A DNA stretch of 40,416 bases, from positions 1-40,416 of the forward strand of contig NZ_JAHQUY010000027.1 in the NCBI RefSeq assembly GCF_019052365.1. Direction: 5' to 3'. The position numbers were made by a program, and so were the translations under genes. Below the pieces are notes generated by a model that was given only the letters and a program-made list of their open reading frames with translations, did no database searches and was not told the origin of the DNA. Within the stretch, counting starts at the first letter, position 1. The number at the start of each line of letters is the position of its first letter. This DNA comes from Leyella stercorea (GTDB lineage Bacteria; Bacteroidota; Bacteroidia; Bacteroidales; Bacteroidaceae). Positions 1 to 7,749 of this stretch are shown here, in pieces.

Positions 1-458
1 TTAATCCGTTGTAATTCTACACACTTGTCTGTGTTTTATTTTTACAACGGATTGAACGGATTAAACGGATTTTTTTTGCTTGGTATATTTAACAACGGAT
101 TAAACGGATTTACTGCTGATATTTTTTTAACAACGAATTTATCGGATTAAACGGATTTTTTAGGGGGTGCACTTGTCTCAAGTGCACCAACCGAGCAAGA
201 AGTGCACCAACCGAGTAAGAGAACGGATTAGATGGATGTCTGCTGCATTAAATTAACAACGGATTTATCGGATTAAACGGATTCGATGGCTGCGTAATAT
301 TAACAACGGATTTATCGGATTTACTGCTGATATTTTTTTTACAACGGATTTATCGGATTAAACGGATTCGATGGCTGCGTAAAAAAATCCGTTTAATCCG
401 TTGTTAAAAATATCGTTGGTTGCTTAAAGAATCCGTTTAATCCCCTGACTTCGTCACT
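1..458. repeat. Degenerate ACGGATT-word repeat block, left end
   Basis: This gene-free stretch is built from many imperfect copies of words such as acaacggatt, tatcggatt and aaacggatt, with the reverse complement aatccgtt near 384-440. Pieces of it (1-60 and about 158-265) recur in order and joined together at 2160-2310. I see no coding potential. Confidence 0.85.
166..188 (-). repeat. REP-like covarying hairpin, copy 1
   Basis: Arms GGTGCACTTG and CAAGTGCACC enclose TCT: a perfect 10-bp stem with a 3-base loop, preceded by AGGG. It belongs to a ten-copy family (also at 2230, 2376, 11912, 12873, 12963, 13024, 13086, 13148 and 21410). Read on the minus strand it has the family's canonical form, TTGGTGCA-arm-RGA-arm-TGCACCCCCT. 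A half-copy without the second arm follows at about 195-215. Confidence 0.85.
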
Positions 459-489
459 CAAAAAACACTGGTTGATAAACAATATTTTG

Positions 490-519
490 TATCTTTGCGT
501 CACCTAATATTGGGTGACG
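490..519 (+). promoter_or_regulatory. Promoter -7 box and hairpin before the transposase remnant
   Basis: TATCTTTG at 490-497 fits the Bacteroidetes -7 box. It runs straight into a perfect 8-bp inverted repeat, GCGTCACC (498-505) and GGTGACGC (512-519). The hairpin may be part of the transposon end or its leader. No good -33 element is visible. Confidence 0.45.
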
Positions 520-537
520 CGAAAGGTATTTTAACTA

Positions 538-886
538 TGTTTATCAGAAAGAAAAGGCATCGTTCCGGCAATATCGGAGTTATAGTTGTCGAGAAAATCG
601 GTGGCAAGATGAAGGAACTTGCCACAATTGGAGTCGCATATAATGTGCGAAGATAAAGAACGAAAGTCAGGAAGTGAAAGACTGGATACAGGAACAGCCT
701 AAGCTAGACTGCCAGATGGTTGAATATGACAAAGGAGGGGGACGTCGTCTCCTGGTCGGCTATACTGATGACCGCGCAAAGAAAGATGCTTATACCGAGA
801 GAAGGGAATACGCAGGTTGGAAAAGGCTTACAAGCATGGTGCGCTTAATGCCAAATGACCTTAATGGCCACGAACAATGGCGCACT
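538..886 (+). pseudogene. Remnant of an IS1634/IS4-type transposase
   Basis: An ATG at 538 opens a 39-codon frame, MFIRKKRHRSG... to ...TIGVAYNVRR, that resembles the N-terminus of IS1634-group DDE transposases and then stops. The neighbouring frame continues with KNESQEVKDWIQEQPKLD. After what must be a large internal deletion it carries RLLVGYTDDRAKKDAY and GWKRL, resembling the RAKKD..RxxG..RL segment near the family's C-terminus. Full-length members have roughly 500-600 residues, so most of the DDE core is missing and there is at least one frameshift. The frame continues into the tandem repeat at 887-983. Family assignment comes from remembered motifs and is not aligned. The gene is surely non-functional. 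Confidence 0.6.
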
Positions 887-983
887 TATGGGGCTCATTT
901 ATATGTCACTTATGGGGTTCATTTATATGTCACTCATGGGGTACATTCACATGTCACTTATTGGGGTACGCTTATATGTCACT
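887..983 (+). repeat. 24-bp tandem repeat, four copies
   Basis: Four adjacent units of tatggggtwcatttatatgt plus cact lie at 887-910, 911-934, 935-958 and 959-983; the last has one extra base. The upstream sequence ends in a matching gcact. The repeat falls at the 3' end of the transposase remnant and extends its frame with a meaningless GVHLYVTY-type repeat. No unique spacers separate the units, so it is not a CRISPR. Confidence 0.9.
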
Positions 984-1037
984 CTTTGAAAGACAAGGGG
1001 TTAGGCTACCTATTTTATTAGAAATATTCTAAAAAAC

Positions 1038-1068
1038 TTGGTGCATTCTTAACAAATAACTACTTTTG
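1038..1068 (+). promoter_or_regulatory. Promoter of the GIY-YIG gene
   Basis: TTG at 1038-1040, 20 bases, then TACTTTTG at 1061-1068 is a good match to the Bacteroidetes primary sigma factor consensus. The start codon follows 17 bases later, so the leader is very short. Confidence 0.65.
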
Positions 1069-1085
1069 CAAAAAACATTAAGAAT

Positions 1086-1616
1086 ATGGAAAATTTCAAA
1101 CTTTTCGATCCTATGACAATGGACAGCAATACGCTTCCAAATGTAGCAGGTAATTATGTTTTCCTTTTACGCAAAGGAAATCAGTTACCTAAAGTAGACA
1201 TTGAGCCCCAAATACCCGAAGTCACTTTAGATGGTAATACTTATCAAGCAATCTATACCGGTATTGCAAGTGAGAGTCTCAGACAGAGGGTCTACCGCAC
1301 TCACTTTGTAGGCAATAACGCAAGTCGTTCAACTTTGAGGAAATCTATAGGTAGCCTTTTCGGATATGATTTAATACCACGAAAAGAGGGTGATTTAAAA
1401 CATAAAAAATTCAAACTGGCTGATGAAGAAAAGTTGACAGAATGGATGATGAGCAACCTGTTACTTGCCTTTGTTGAAAATGCTGACCCTGAGTCGATGG
1501 AAGTCAAACTTATCGCAGAGCTAAATCCGCCTCTAAATCTTGACAAAAACACCAACATGGTGAATAAAGAGTTCAGAGCCTTGTTAAGTAAGTTGAGATG
1601 CAGACCTGTTATTTGA
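1086..1616 (+). CDS. GIY-YIG nuclease family protein
   Basis: A 176-residue protein with a single GIY-YIG endonuclease fold. GNYVFLL (residues 22-28) supplies the GIY strand and AIYTGIA (55-61) the YIG strand. Arg66/Arg68 in LRQRVYR and HFVGNNASRSTLRKSIG (73-89) form the helix and following loop typical of this family. Glu139 in MEVKLIAELNPPLNL is the expected metal-binding glutamate, followed by the usual LNPPLN ending. GIY-YIG domains cut DNA with one divalent metal ion. This stand-alone form without an added DNA-binding domain is common in Bacteroidetes accessory regions, where its role (repair, mobility or defence) is unsettled. It has its own promoter and is followed 24 bp later by two small genes in the same direction. 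It sits inside a repeat-bracketed pocket, which suggests recent acquisition. Confidence 0.85.
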   Translation: MENFKLFDPMTMDSNTLPNVAGNYVFLLRKGNQLPKVDIEPQIPEVTLDGNTYQAIYTGIASESLRQRVYRTHFVGNNASRSTLRKSIGSLFGYDLIPRKEGDLKHKKFKLADEEKLTEWMMSNLLLAFVENADPESMEVKLIAELNPPLNLDKNTNMVNKEFRALLSKLRCRPVI

Positions 1617-1640
1617 TCTGCAGAACACTTCACTTCTTCT

Positions 1641-1961
1641 ATGAAAACAACAATAAAAAAAACAATACATACACAATCTTGTTATCCTATAAATGGAGGA
1701 AAAATGGTAAAAATTATCCGTAGAAACGTCAACTTTAACAGAGAAACCAACAATTATAAATGTAAGTTTAACGATAGCTCAACCTTTGATATTTTAAGAG
1801 TAGAATGCTCTTATAATGGAGAAACAAAAGTGTATGAGATAGAGTCAAAATACCTGACAGACAGAGATACTATCAGATTCTATGCCTATCAGAACAGTGA
1901 ATCATTCACTATTGTATGGCAAAAAGCTGTTGCAGATTATATAAAGGAGATAAAGTTATGA
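1641..1961 (+). CDS. Hypothetical protein, possible partner of the nuclease gene
   Basis: A 106-residue protein that I do not recognise. It is rich in Lys, Asn and Tyr, with no signal peptide, membrane segment or metal motif. The middle reads like beta strands (VECSYNGETKVYEIESKYL). An internal ATG at 1704 is preceded by ggagg at 1694-1698, unusual here, so translation could start there and give an 85-residue product. It lies 24 bp after the nuclease gene, and its stop overlaps the next start as ATGA, so the three genes probably form one transcript. Confidence 0.55.
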   Translation: MKTTIKKTIHTQSCYPINGGKMVKIIRRNVNFNRETNNYKCKFNDSSTFDILRVECSYNGETKVYEIESKYLTDRDTIRFYAYQNSESFTIVWQKAVADYIKEIKL

Positions 1962-2131
1962 ATCTCTACCAAGTAGAAATAACAACAGACGCAGACTTCG
2001 TTACCATAACTGTTAATGCAGATGATGAAAACGAAGCTGTTTCAATTGGACTCGGTATGTTTGATGCAGGACAATTAGACACAGCAGGCTCTTTTGTTGT
2101 AAATATCGCAGCCTTTCCGGCTTGTATTTAA
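1958..2131 (+). CDS. Small acidic protein, translationally coupled
   Basis: A 57-residue protein (MNLYQVEI...AAFPACI) with an acidic middle (DADDENEA). The ATG at 1958 overlaps the preceding stop as ATGA, typical of translational coupling, and supports this start over an upstream TTG at 1916. I recognise no family. The regular alternation in ITTDADFVTITVNADDENEAVSIGLGMF suggests a small beta-alpha fold. Its job is unknown. Confidence 0.5.
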   Translation: MNLYQVEITTDADFVTITVNADDENEAVSIGLGMFDAGQLDTAGSFVVNIAAFPACI

Positions 2132-2679
2132 AAAGAAATAAGTAGGTGTCTATTAGAGCTTAATCCGTTGTAATTCTACACACTTGTCTGTGTTTTATTT
2201 TTACAACGGATTGAACGGATTTTTTAGGGGGCGCACTTGTCTCAAGTGCACCAACCGAGTAAGAGAACGGATTAGATGGATGTCTGCTGTATTAAATTAA
2301 CAACGGATTTATCTCTCGCACACTAACATCCGTGCAGATCCGAAATCTGTGGGAGAATATCGATTTTGCTCGGTTGGTGCACTTGAGACAAGTGCACCCC
2401 CTGGAAAGCACCCAAACTCCGTTTAATCCGCTTAATCCGTTGTTAAAAAATATCGTTGGCTGCTTAAAAAATCCGATTAATCCGTTGTTAACTTAACCAA
2501 TGTTTTCTTACCTCGAATTAGGTTGATGCCTAAGAAATGGTTGTTACCACGAACAGGTAACGGCATTACATCTATGGTGTAACGATGTTACATATATGTG
2601 GTAATGGCATTTTCTCTATGCGGTAATTCTGCTTGGGATGTTTAACAACGGATTTTTGTGCTCCACCCTCCTACGAAAA
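2132..2679. repeat. Repeat-filled spacer with second copy of the left-end block
   Basis: 2160-2219 is identical to 1-60, and 2220-2310 is nearly identical to about 158-265, so a block of about 150 bp is duplicated on both sides of 500-2150. Two family hairpins lie here (2230-2252 with one mismatch, and 2376-2398). At 2511-2635 another word family appears, imperfect copies of gttac/ggtaac/ggtaat also seen at 26465-26545. No gene seen. Confidence 0.85.
2376..2398 (+). repeat. REP-like covarying hairpin, copy 3
   Basis: Arms GGTGCACTTG and CAAGTGCACC with loop AGA, followed by CCCCT, in the canonical orientation. Upstream text (ctgtgggagaa, then ttgctcggttggtgca) matches the context of the copy at 21410, so the mobile or copied unit is longer than the hairpin, about 60 bp. 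Confidence 0.85.
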
Positions 2680-2713
2680 AGCCACGCTTCCCGATGGAAA
2701 GCGTGGCTTTGTT
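2680..2713 (-). terminator. Terminator of argS
   Basis: AAAGCCACGCTT and AAAGCGTGGCTTT form a GC-rich stem around a short loop. On the minus strand it is followed by a run of T residues, about 60 bases after the argS stop. Confidence 0.8.
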
Positions 2714-2774
2714 TTGATTTATGCGGTGTGCGGCGTACGCCGCCCGTCACATTTCTTATTATTAAACGCTCCGA

Positions 2775-4592
2775 TTACATGCGCTCCGGCACCTCGATGC
2801 CGAGCAGCGCCATGCCGTTCTTCAGCGTCTTGCCTACGTTCTGAGCGAGCACGAGGCGCACCACCTTCTCCTCTTCGGTGTCGGCACCGAGGATAGAGTA
2901 GTCGTGGTAGAACTGGTTGAACGCCTTTGTCAGCTCATAGCAGTAGTTGGCGATGCCGCTTGGTGAGTAGTCTTTGCCAGCCTGCTCTACAGCCGCACCG
3001 AACTCGTTGAGCTTCTGTATAAGCTCAATCTCCTTCTCGTTGAGCGGCATTGTGCCCTCGAGAGTAGTCGGGATGCTGATGCCCTCAGCCTGAGCCTTGC
3101 GCAGGATAGAGCGGATACGAGCGTATGTGTACTGGATGAACGGACCGGTGTTGCCGTTGAAGTCGATAGACTCCTCTGGGTTGAAGAGCATGTTCTTGCG
3201 AGCGTCAACCTTAAGGATGAAGTACTTCAGTGCGCCAAGACCCACGATGCGTGCAATCTCGTTGCGCTCCTCCTCGCTCATGTCCTTGAACTTGCCCAGC
3301 TCCTCGCTTGTCTGCTTGGCGTCAGCCACCATTGCTGCAATCAGGTCGTCGGCGTCTACGACAGTACCCTCGCGGCTCTTCATCTTACCGTTAGGCAGCT
3401 CCACCATACCGTAAGAGAAGTGTACGAGCTCCTTGCCCCACTTGAAGCCGAGGCGGTCGAGCAGGATAGAGAGCACCTGGAAGTGGTAGTTCTGCTCGTT
3501 GCCCACGACGTAGATCATCTTGTCGATGGGGAAGTCGTTGAAGCGCATCTCGGCTGTGCCGATGTCCTGAGTCATGTATACGCTGGTGCCGTCGCTGCGC
3601 AGCAGCAACTTCTGGTCGAGACCCTCGTTGGTGAGGTCAGCCCATACCGAGTTGTCGTCCTTGCGGAAGAACAGGCCCTTAGCCAATCCCTCTTCCACCT
3701 TCTTCTTGCCTACGAGGTAGGTGTTCGACTCGTAGTAGATCTTGTCGAAGCCCACGCCGAGCGCCTTGTATGTCTCGTCGAATCCGGCGTATACCCAGTC
3801 GTTCATCTTCTTCCAGAGCGCACGCACCTCGGGGTCGTTCTGCTCCCACTTCACGAGCATCTCGTGAGCCTCCTTGATGAGCGGCGACTCTTCCTTCGCC
3901 TTCTTCTCAGCCTGCTCCTCGTCCATGCCCTCAGCCACGAACTTAGCCTTCAGCTCAGCCACCTCAGCGCGGTAGTGCTTGTCGAACGCCACGTAGTAGT
4001 CGCCGATGAGGTGGTCGCCCTTCTTGCCCGAAGTCTCCGGAGTCTCGCCGTTGCCGAACTTCAGCCAAGCCAGCATCGACTTGCAGATATGAATACCGCG
4101 GTCGTTCACGATGTTGGTCTTCACCACTCGGTTGCCGTTAGCCTCCATGATCTGCGCCAGCGACCATCCGAGCAGGTTGTTGCGCACGTGTCCGAGGTGG
4201 AGCGGCTTGTTGGTGTTAGGCGACGAATACTCTATCATCACGAGCGGCGAAGCCTCGGTGACGGGCTTCTCGCCGAACTTCTCGTTCTGGTTCATCTCGT
4301 TGAGCAGTCCGAGCCACGCCTTCTTGTCGATGACGATGTTGAGGAAGCCGCCCACAGCGTTGAAGTCGGCGATAGCCTCGCAGTTCTGCTTGATGTACTC
4401 GCCGATTTCGCGCGCCGTCTCGTCGGGCTTCTTGCGCGAAATCTTAAGGAACGGGAACACTACGAGCGTGAGGTTGCCCTCAAACTCCTTCTTGGTCTTC
4501 TGAAGCTGCACCATCTTTTCGGGCACTTCCTGACCGTAAAGCTCTTTCACTGCCGCCAGGGCAGCGTTGATAATCTGCTGTTCTATTGTCAT
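2775..4592 (-). CDS. argS: Arginyl-tRNA synthetase
   Basis: A cytoplasmic class I aminoacyl-tRNA synthetase of 605 residues, a normal length, that charges tRNA-Arg using ATP. The N-terminal additional domain covers about 1-110. The catalytic Rossmann fold carries the HIGH motif as HLGH (132-135, after SSPNTNKP) and the KMSKS loop as KMKSREG (403-409). TQDIGTAEMR (341-350) and YVVGNEQNYHF are typical active-site strands. The DALR anticodon-binding domain starts near 475 with GPFIQYTYARIRSILRKA and runs to the C-terminus (IEVPERM). It is monocistronic: a terminator follows at 2680-2713, and pckA is divergent upstream. An essential core gene with no sign of transfer. Confidence 0.97.
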   Translation of the reverse strand: MTIEQQIINAALAAVKELYGQEVPEKMVQLQKTKKEFEGNLTLVVFPFLKISRKKPDETAREIGEYIKQNCEAIADFNAVGGFLNIVIDKKAWLGLLNEMNQNEKFGEKPVTEASPLVMIEYSSPNTNKPLHLGHVRNNLLGWSLAQIMEANGNRVVKTNIVNDRGIHICKSMLAWLKFGNGETPETSGKKGDHLIGDYYVAFDKHYRAEVAELKAKFVAEGMDEEQAEKKAKEESPLIKEAHEMLVKWEQNDPEVRALWKKMNDWVYAGFDETYKALGVGFDKIYYESNTYLVGKKKVEEGLAKGLFFRKDDNSVWADLTNEGLDQKLLLRSDGTSVYMTQDIGTAEMRFNDFPIDKMIYVVGNEQNYHFQVLSILLDRLGFKWGKELVHFSYGMVELPNGKMKSREGTVVDADDLIAAMVADAKQTSEELGKFKDMSEEERNEIARIVGLGALKYFILKVDARKNMLFNPEESIDFNGNTGPFIQYTYARIRSILRKAQAEGISIPTTLEGTMPLNEKEIELIQKLNEFGAAVEQAGKDYSPSGIANYCYELTKAFNQFYHDYSILGADTEEEKVVRLVLAQNVGKTLKNGMALLGIEVPERM

Positions 4593-4678
4593 TGTTATAT
4601 TGTATTTTTATATGCGATTACGCCGCATTACACACAACCTGTTACACCTTAATTATGTATAATGCTAAATGTTCAGTG

Positions 4679-4686
4679 CAAAGTTA
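4679..4686 (-). promoter_or_regulatory. Probable argS promoter -7 box
   Basis: TAACTTTG on the minus strand, followed by C, matches TAnnTTTG. It leaves a leader of about 85 bases before the argS start. No convincing -33 element was found. Confidence 0.5.
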
Positions 4687-4735
4687 CAAATATTATTGCA
4701 CAGAACGCCCCCGATAGCCGGCTTAATTGCAAACT

Positions 4736-4751
4736 GCGTATTGCAATACGC
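4736..4751. promoter_or_regulatory. 16-bp perfect palindrome between argS and pckA
   Basis: GCGTATTGCAATACGC reads the same on both strands, and a second small palindrome, GCGTACGC, follows at 4755-4762. It lies in the 318-bp divergent spacer, about 50 bases upstream of the argS -7 box and about 100 upstream of the pckA -7 box. A regulator-binding site is possible but unproven. The rest of 4593-4910 is AT-rich leader. Confidence 0.35.
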
Positions 4752-4847
4752 CATGCGTACGCCGCAATTTCTGATTATTTAACAAAAATAAGATAATGCG
4801 ATGCAAATTTTGTACGTATGAAACGTGGGTTTATAGAAGATTTTTAA

Positions 4848-4855
4848 TACCTTTG
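4848..4855 (+). promoter_or_regulatory. pckA promoter -7 box
   Basis: TACCTTTG, followed by CGG, fits the -7 consensus, about 55 bases before the pckA ATG. The -33 element is poor. Confidence 0.55.
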
Positions 4856-4910
4856 CGGTGGAATTTAAAGGATAATACAATTCACATCTAATAAATAATT
4901 ATTTTTAAAA

Positions 4911-6512
4911 ATGGCAAAGTTAGATTTGACACAGTACGGCATTACTGGTTCTACAGTAATCGCTCACAATCCTTCTTACGAGCAGTTGTTCGAAGAGGAG
5001 ACAAAGGCAGGTCTCGAGGGCTTCGAAGTAGGTCAGCAGACAGAGCTTGGTGCAGTTAACGTTATGACAGGTATCTACACCGGTCGTTCTCCTAAGGACA
5101 AGTACATCGTGATGGACGAGAACTCTAAGGACACTGTATGGTGGACAACAGAGGAGTACAAGAACGATAACCACCCGATGTCTGAGGAAGTTTGGCACAA
5201 GGTTAAGGCTATCGCTAAGGAAGAGCTCTGCAACAAGAACCTCTATGTAGTAGATGGTTTCTGCGGTGCTAACAAGGATACACGTATGGCTGTTCGTTTC
5301 ATCGTTGAGGTTGCTTGGCAGGCTCACTTCGTAACAAACATGTTCATCCGTCCGACAGCAGAGGAGCTCGAGAAGTTCGAGCCTGACTTTGTTGTATACA
5401 ACGCTTCTAAGGCAAAGGTTGCTGACTACAAGGAGCTCGGCCTCCACTCTGAGACTTGTGTAGCATTCAACACAACAAGCCGCGAGCAGGTTATCATCAA
5501 CACATGGTACGGCGGTGAGATGAAGAAGGGTATGTTCTCTATGATGAACTACTACCTCCCGTTGAAGGGCATCGCTTCTATGCACTGCTCAGCTAACTGC
5601 GACAAGAACGGTCAGAACACAGCTATCTTCTTCGGCCTCTCTGGTACAGGTAAGACTACTCTGTCTACAGACCCGAAGCGTCTGCTCATCGGTGACGACG
5701 AGCACGGATGGGACGACAACGGCATCTTCAACTTCGAGGGTGGCTGCTACGCTAAGGTTATCAACCTCGACAAGGAGTCAGAGCCGGACATCTACAACGC
5801 TATCCGCCGCAACGCTCTCCTCGAGAACGTAACAGTTGACGCTAACGGTAAGATCGACTTCGCTGACAAGAGCGTTACAGAGAACACACGTGTTTCTTAC
5901 CCGATCTTCCACATCAACAACATCCAGCCGGGTTCTTCTGCACCAGCTGCTAAGCAGGTTATCTTCCTCTCAGCTGACGCATTCGGCGTACTGCCTCCGG
6001 TTTCTATCCTGACACCGGCACAGACTCAGTACTACTTCCTCTCAGGCTTCACAGCTAAGTTGGCAGGTACAGAGCGTGGCATCACAGAGCCGACTCCGAC
6101 ATTCTCTGCTTGCTTCGGTCAGGCATTCCTCGAGCTGCACCCGACAAAGTACGCTCAGGAGCTCGTTAAGAAGATGGAGAAGAACAACGCTAAGGCTTAC
6201 CTCGTAAACACTGGCTGGAACGGCACAGGCAAGCGTATCTCTATCCGCGACACACGTGGTATCATCGACGCTATCCTCAACGGCGACATCGACAAGGCTC
6301 CTACAAAGCAGATCCCGATGTTCGACTTCAAGGTTCCGACAGAGCTTCCTGGTGTAGCTACTGAGATTCTTGATCCGCGCGACACTTACGCTGAGGCTTC
6401 TCAGTGGGAGGAGAAGGCTAAGGACCTCGCTGCTCGCTTCATCAAGAACTTCGCTAAGTACACAAACAACGAGGCTGGTAAGGCTCTCGTTGCTGCTGGT
6501 CCTCAGCTCTAA
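4911..6512 (+). CDS. pckA: Phosphoenolpyruvate carboxykinase (ATP)
   Basis: A 533-residue cytoplasmic enzyme that interconverts oxaloacetate + ATP with PEP + CO2 + ADP. In succinate-forming Bacteroidales it usually works in the carboxylating direction during sugar fermentation, fixing CO2. ATP-type signatures are present: RSPKDKYIV (59-67), the P-loop GLSGTGKTT (242-250), the metal-binding LIGDDEHGW (259-267), and [15 protein letters not shown] near 390. Codon choice is strongly biased toward a narrow set (aac, gac, aag, ctc), as expected for a very highly expressed gene and unlike most neighbours. It has its own promoter and terminator, so it is a single-gene unit. Confidence 0.98.
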   Translation: MAKLDLTQYGITGSTVIAHNPSYEQLFEEETKAGLEGFEVGQQTELGAVNVMTGIYTGRSPKDKYIVMDENSKDTVWWTTEEYKNDNHPMSEEVWHKVKAIAKEELCNKNLYVVDGFCGANKDTRMAVRFIVEVAWQAHFVTNMFIRPTAEELEKFEPDFVVYNASKAKVADYKELGLHSETCVAFNTTSREQVIINTWYGGEMKKGMFSMMNYYLPLKGIASMHCSANCDKNGQNTAIFFGLSGTGKTTLSTDPKRLLIGDDEHGWDDNGIFNFEGGCYAKVINLDKESEPDIYNAIRRNALLENVTVDANGKIDFADKSVTENTRVSYPIFHINNIQPGSSAPAAKQVIFLSADAFGVLPPVSILTPAQTQYYFLSGFTAKLAGTERGITEPTPTFSACFGQAFLELHPTKYAQELVKKMEKNNAKAYLVNTGWNGTGKRISIRDTRGIIDAILNGDIDKAPTKQIPMFDFKVPTELPGVATEILDPRDTYAEASQWEEKAKDLAARFIKNFAKYTNNEAGKALVAAGPQL

Positions 6513-6608
6513 TCCATACGTAAGTATGGGTCTGACAGCGTAAGCTCTTCGCTTCAGCGCAAGAGCTTGCGTCATTCGTAGACTTTACGATAAAGACCAA
6601 ATAAATAA

Positions 6609-6642
6609 AGGTCTGCTTCCCTTGCGGGAGGCAGACCTTTTT
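6609..6642 (+). terminator. Terminator of pckA
   Basis: GGTCTGC (6610-6616) pairs with GCAGACC (6631-6637), with an inner TCCC/GGGA stem. It is followed by a T run and lies about 100 bases after the pckA stop. Confidence 0.85.
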
Positions 6643-6647
6643 GCTTT

Positions 6648-6778
6648 TATAGCCTTTGAGCCTTTGAGGCTTTTCTGAGCCTTTCTAAGCCTTTCTGAGC
6701 CTTTTTATTTTCTAAGCCTTTCTGAGCCTTCTTGAGCCTTTCTGAGCCTTTTTATTTTCTAAGCCTTTCTGAGCCAAG
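6648..6778. repeat. Low-complexity 'gagcctttct' word repeat
   Basis: About ten imperfect copies of gagcctttct / aagcctttct separated by ttttattt. The reverse-complement word (aggcttag, aaggctta) fills the junctions at 16290-16340 and 17650-17730, so the family recurs beside other operons. Confidence 0.85.
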
Positions 6779-6795
6779 GAAGAACTGCTAACTAA

Positions 6796-6830
6796 GCCCT
6801 CCCCGATGGGGAGGGTTGGGAGGGGCTTTT
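6796..6830 (-). terminator. CCCTCCCC hairpin, likely terminator of the PfkB gene
   Basis: CCCTCCCC (6797-6804) and GGGGAGGG (6808-6815) form a stem with a 3-base loop, directly beyond the stop of the sugar kinase gene. The same element of about 35 bp, including the flanking aagcccctcccaa, recurs at 16250-16284 and 17605-17642, each time just after a stop codon. It is thus a dispersed repeat used at gene ends. Confidence 0.6.
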
Positions 6831-7728
6831 ACTCCGCGTACTCATTGAAGCACGGCGTGGTTGCAAGCACAGCCTGCACATCGTCTATTGTGCCCTCGAA
6901 CGGACCGCTGTGTTCCAGTTTGCGTGTACACATGGCAGCCGCGAAGCGTCCAGACTCCTCTACGTCCATGCCCTGCGCACGACACCACAGATAACCAGCC
7001 GAGTAGGTGTCGCCACAACCCGTAGCGTCCACAATCTCCTTCGGCTCATAAGCCGGTATATCGTGGAACTCGCCGTCGACGAGGATGATAGAACCATAGC
7101 TTCCGAGCGTCACGCACACCTCCTTAACGCCCCATTCAGCCAGACGGAGCGCAGCCATGCGCGGGTTGCGCAGTCCGGTAATCACCTCCATCTCGTGCTC
7201 GTTCACCTTAATGATGTCGGTGTTAGCGAGTATCTCGCGCTTCTCAGCCCAGTCGATGGCGAACACCTCCTGATTGCGCACCTCGCGCAGATAGCCCTGA
7301 GCGTCGATAGAAATCTTGCCCTTCGTAGACAGATACTTCACAAGCTCCGGCGAGATGTCGTCGTTGAGCAGCGTACCGAGGTGGTAGACGCGTGCATCCA
7401 CGTTCTTCATCTCCTCGATGGTGAACGGATCGGCACGCTCGAGCACACGCTGAGTGCGGTCGTTCTGGTCTTCGCCGTACTTGTTCTCGAAGTAAACGGT
7501 GTGGCTGCTTGGGTAAGTAAGCACGTCGATGCCCACGTTGCGCATGTCCTCTACAGCTTTCATCTCGCCCTCTCCGAGTTTCGTCACAAGCTGGAACGAA
7601 ACATTGTCGGGCAGATGGTTTATGGCATAAGAGAAGTAAAAAGACGTGCCGCCAGCCATGTATACGGTCTGGCGCGGGGTGATGATCTTGTCTTTCGTGA
7701 TGTGTCCTATGCAACAAATATCCTTCAT
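6829..7728 (-). CDS. PfkB-family carbohydrate kinase
   Basis: A 299-residue cytoplasmic ribokinase-like enzyme that transfers phosphate from ATP to a sugar or sugar-like alcohol. The substrate-site glycines (AGGTSF, 25-30) are present. The PfkB signature DATGCGDTYSAG (234-245) contains the anion hole and the catalytic base Asp240. NEHEMEVITG (176-185) is the usual NxxE metal loop. Substrate cannot be fixed from sequence; the short N-terminus (CCIGHITKDKI) is closer to inositol/nucleoside-type members than to fructokinases. It follows the C10 protease gene by 21 bp on the same strand, so it may be read through from it, although the functions look unrelated. Confidence 0.88.
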   Translation of the reverse strand: MKDICCIGHITKDKIITPRQTVYMAGGTSFYFSYAINHLPDNVSFQLVTKLGEGEMKAVEDMRNVGIDVLTYPSSHTVYFENKYGEDQNDRTQRVLERADPFTIEEMKNVDARVYHLGTLLNDDISPELVKYLSTKGKISIDAQGYLREVRNQEVFAIDWAEKREILANTDIIKVNEHEMEVITGLRNPRMAALRLAEWGVKEVCVTLGSYGSIILVDGEFHDIPAYEPKEIVDATGCGDTYSAGYLWCRAQGMDVEESGRFAAAMCTRKLEHSGPFEGTIDDVQAVLATTPCFNEYAE

Positions 7729-7749
7729 ACTTATATCTTTAAAGTTGTT

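Noticed and set aside
887..983. Possible CRISPR
   Set aside because: The 24-bp units are directly adjacent with no unique spacers. The same holds for the 22-bp units at 12118-12194 and the 62-bp array at 12939-13180.
3420..4652. 410-codon open frame opposite argS
   Set aside because: It is antisense to a clear argS, rich in Leu/Val/His from reversed codons, and has no domain pattern.
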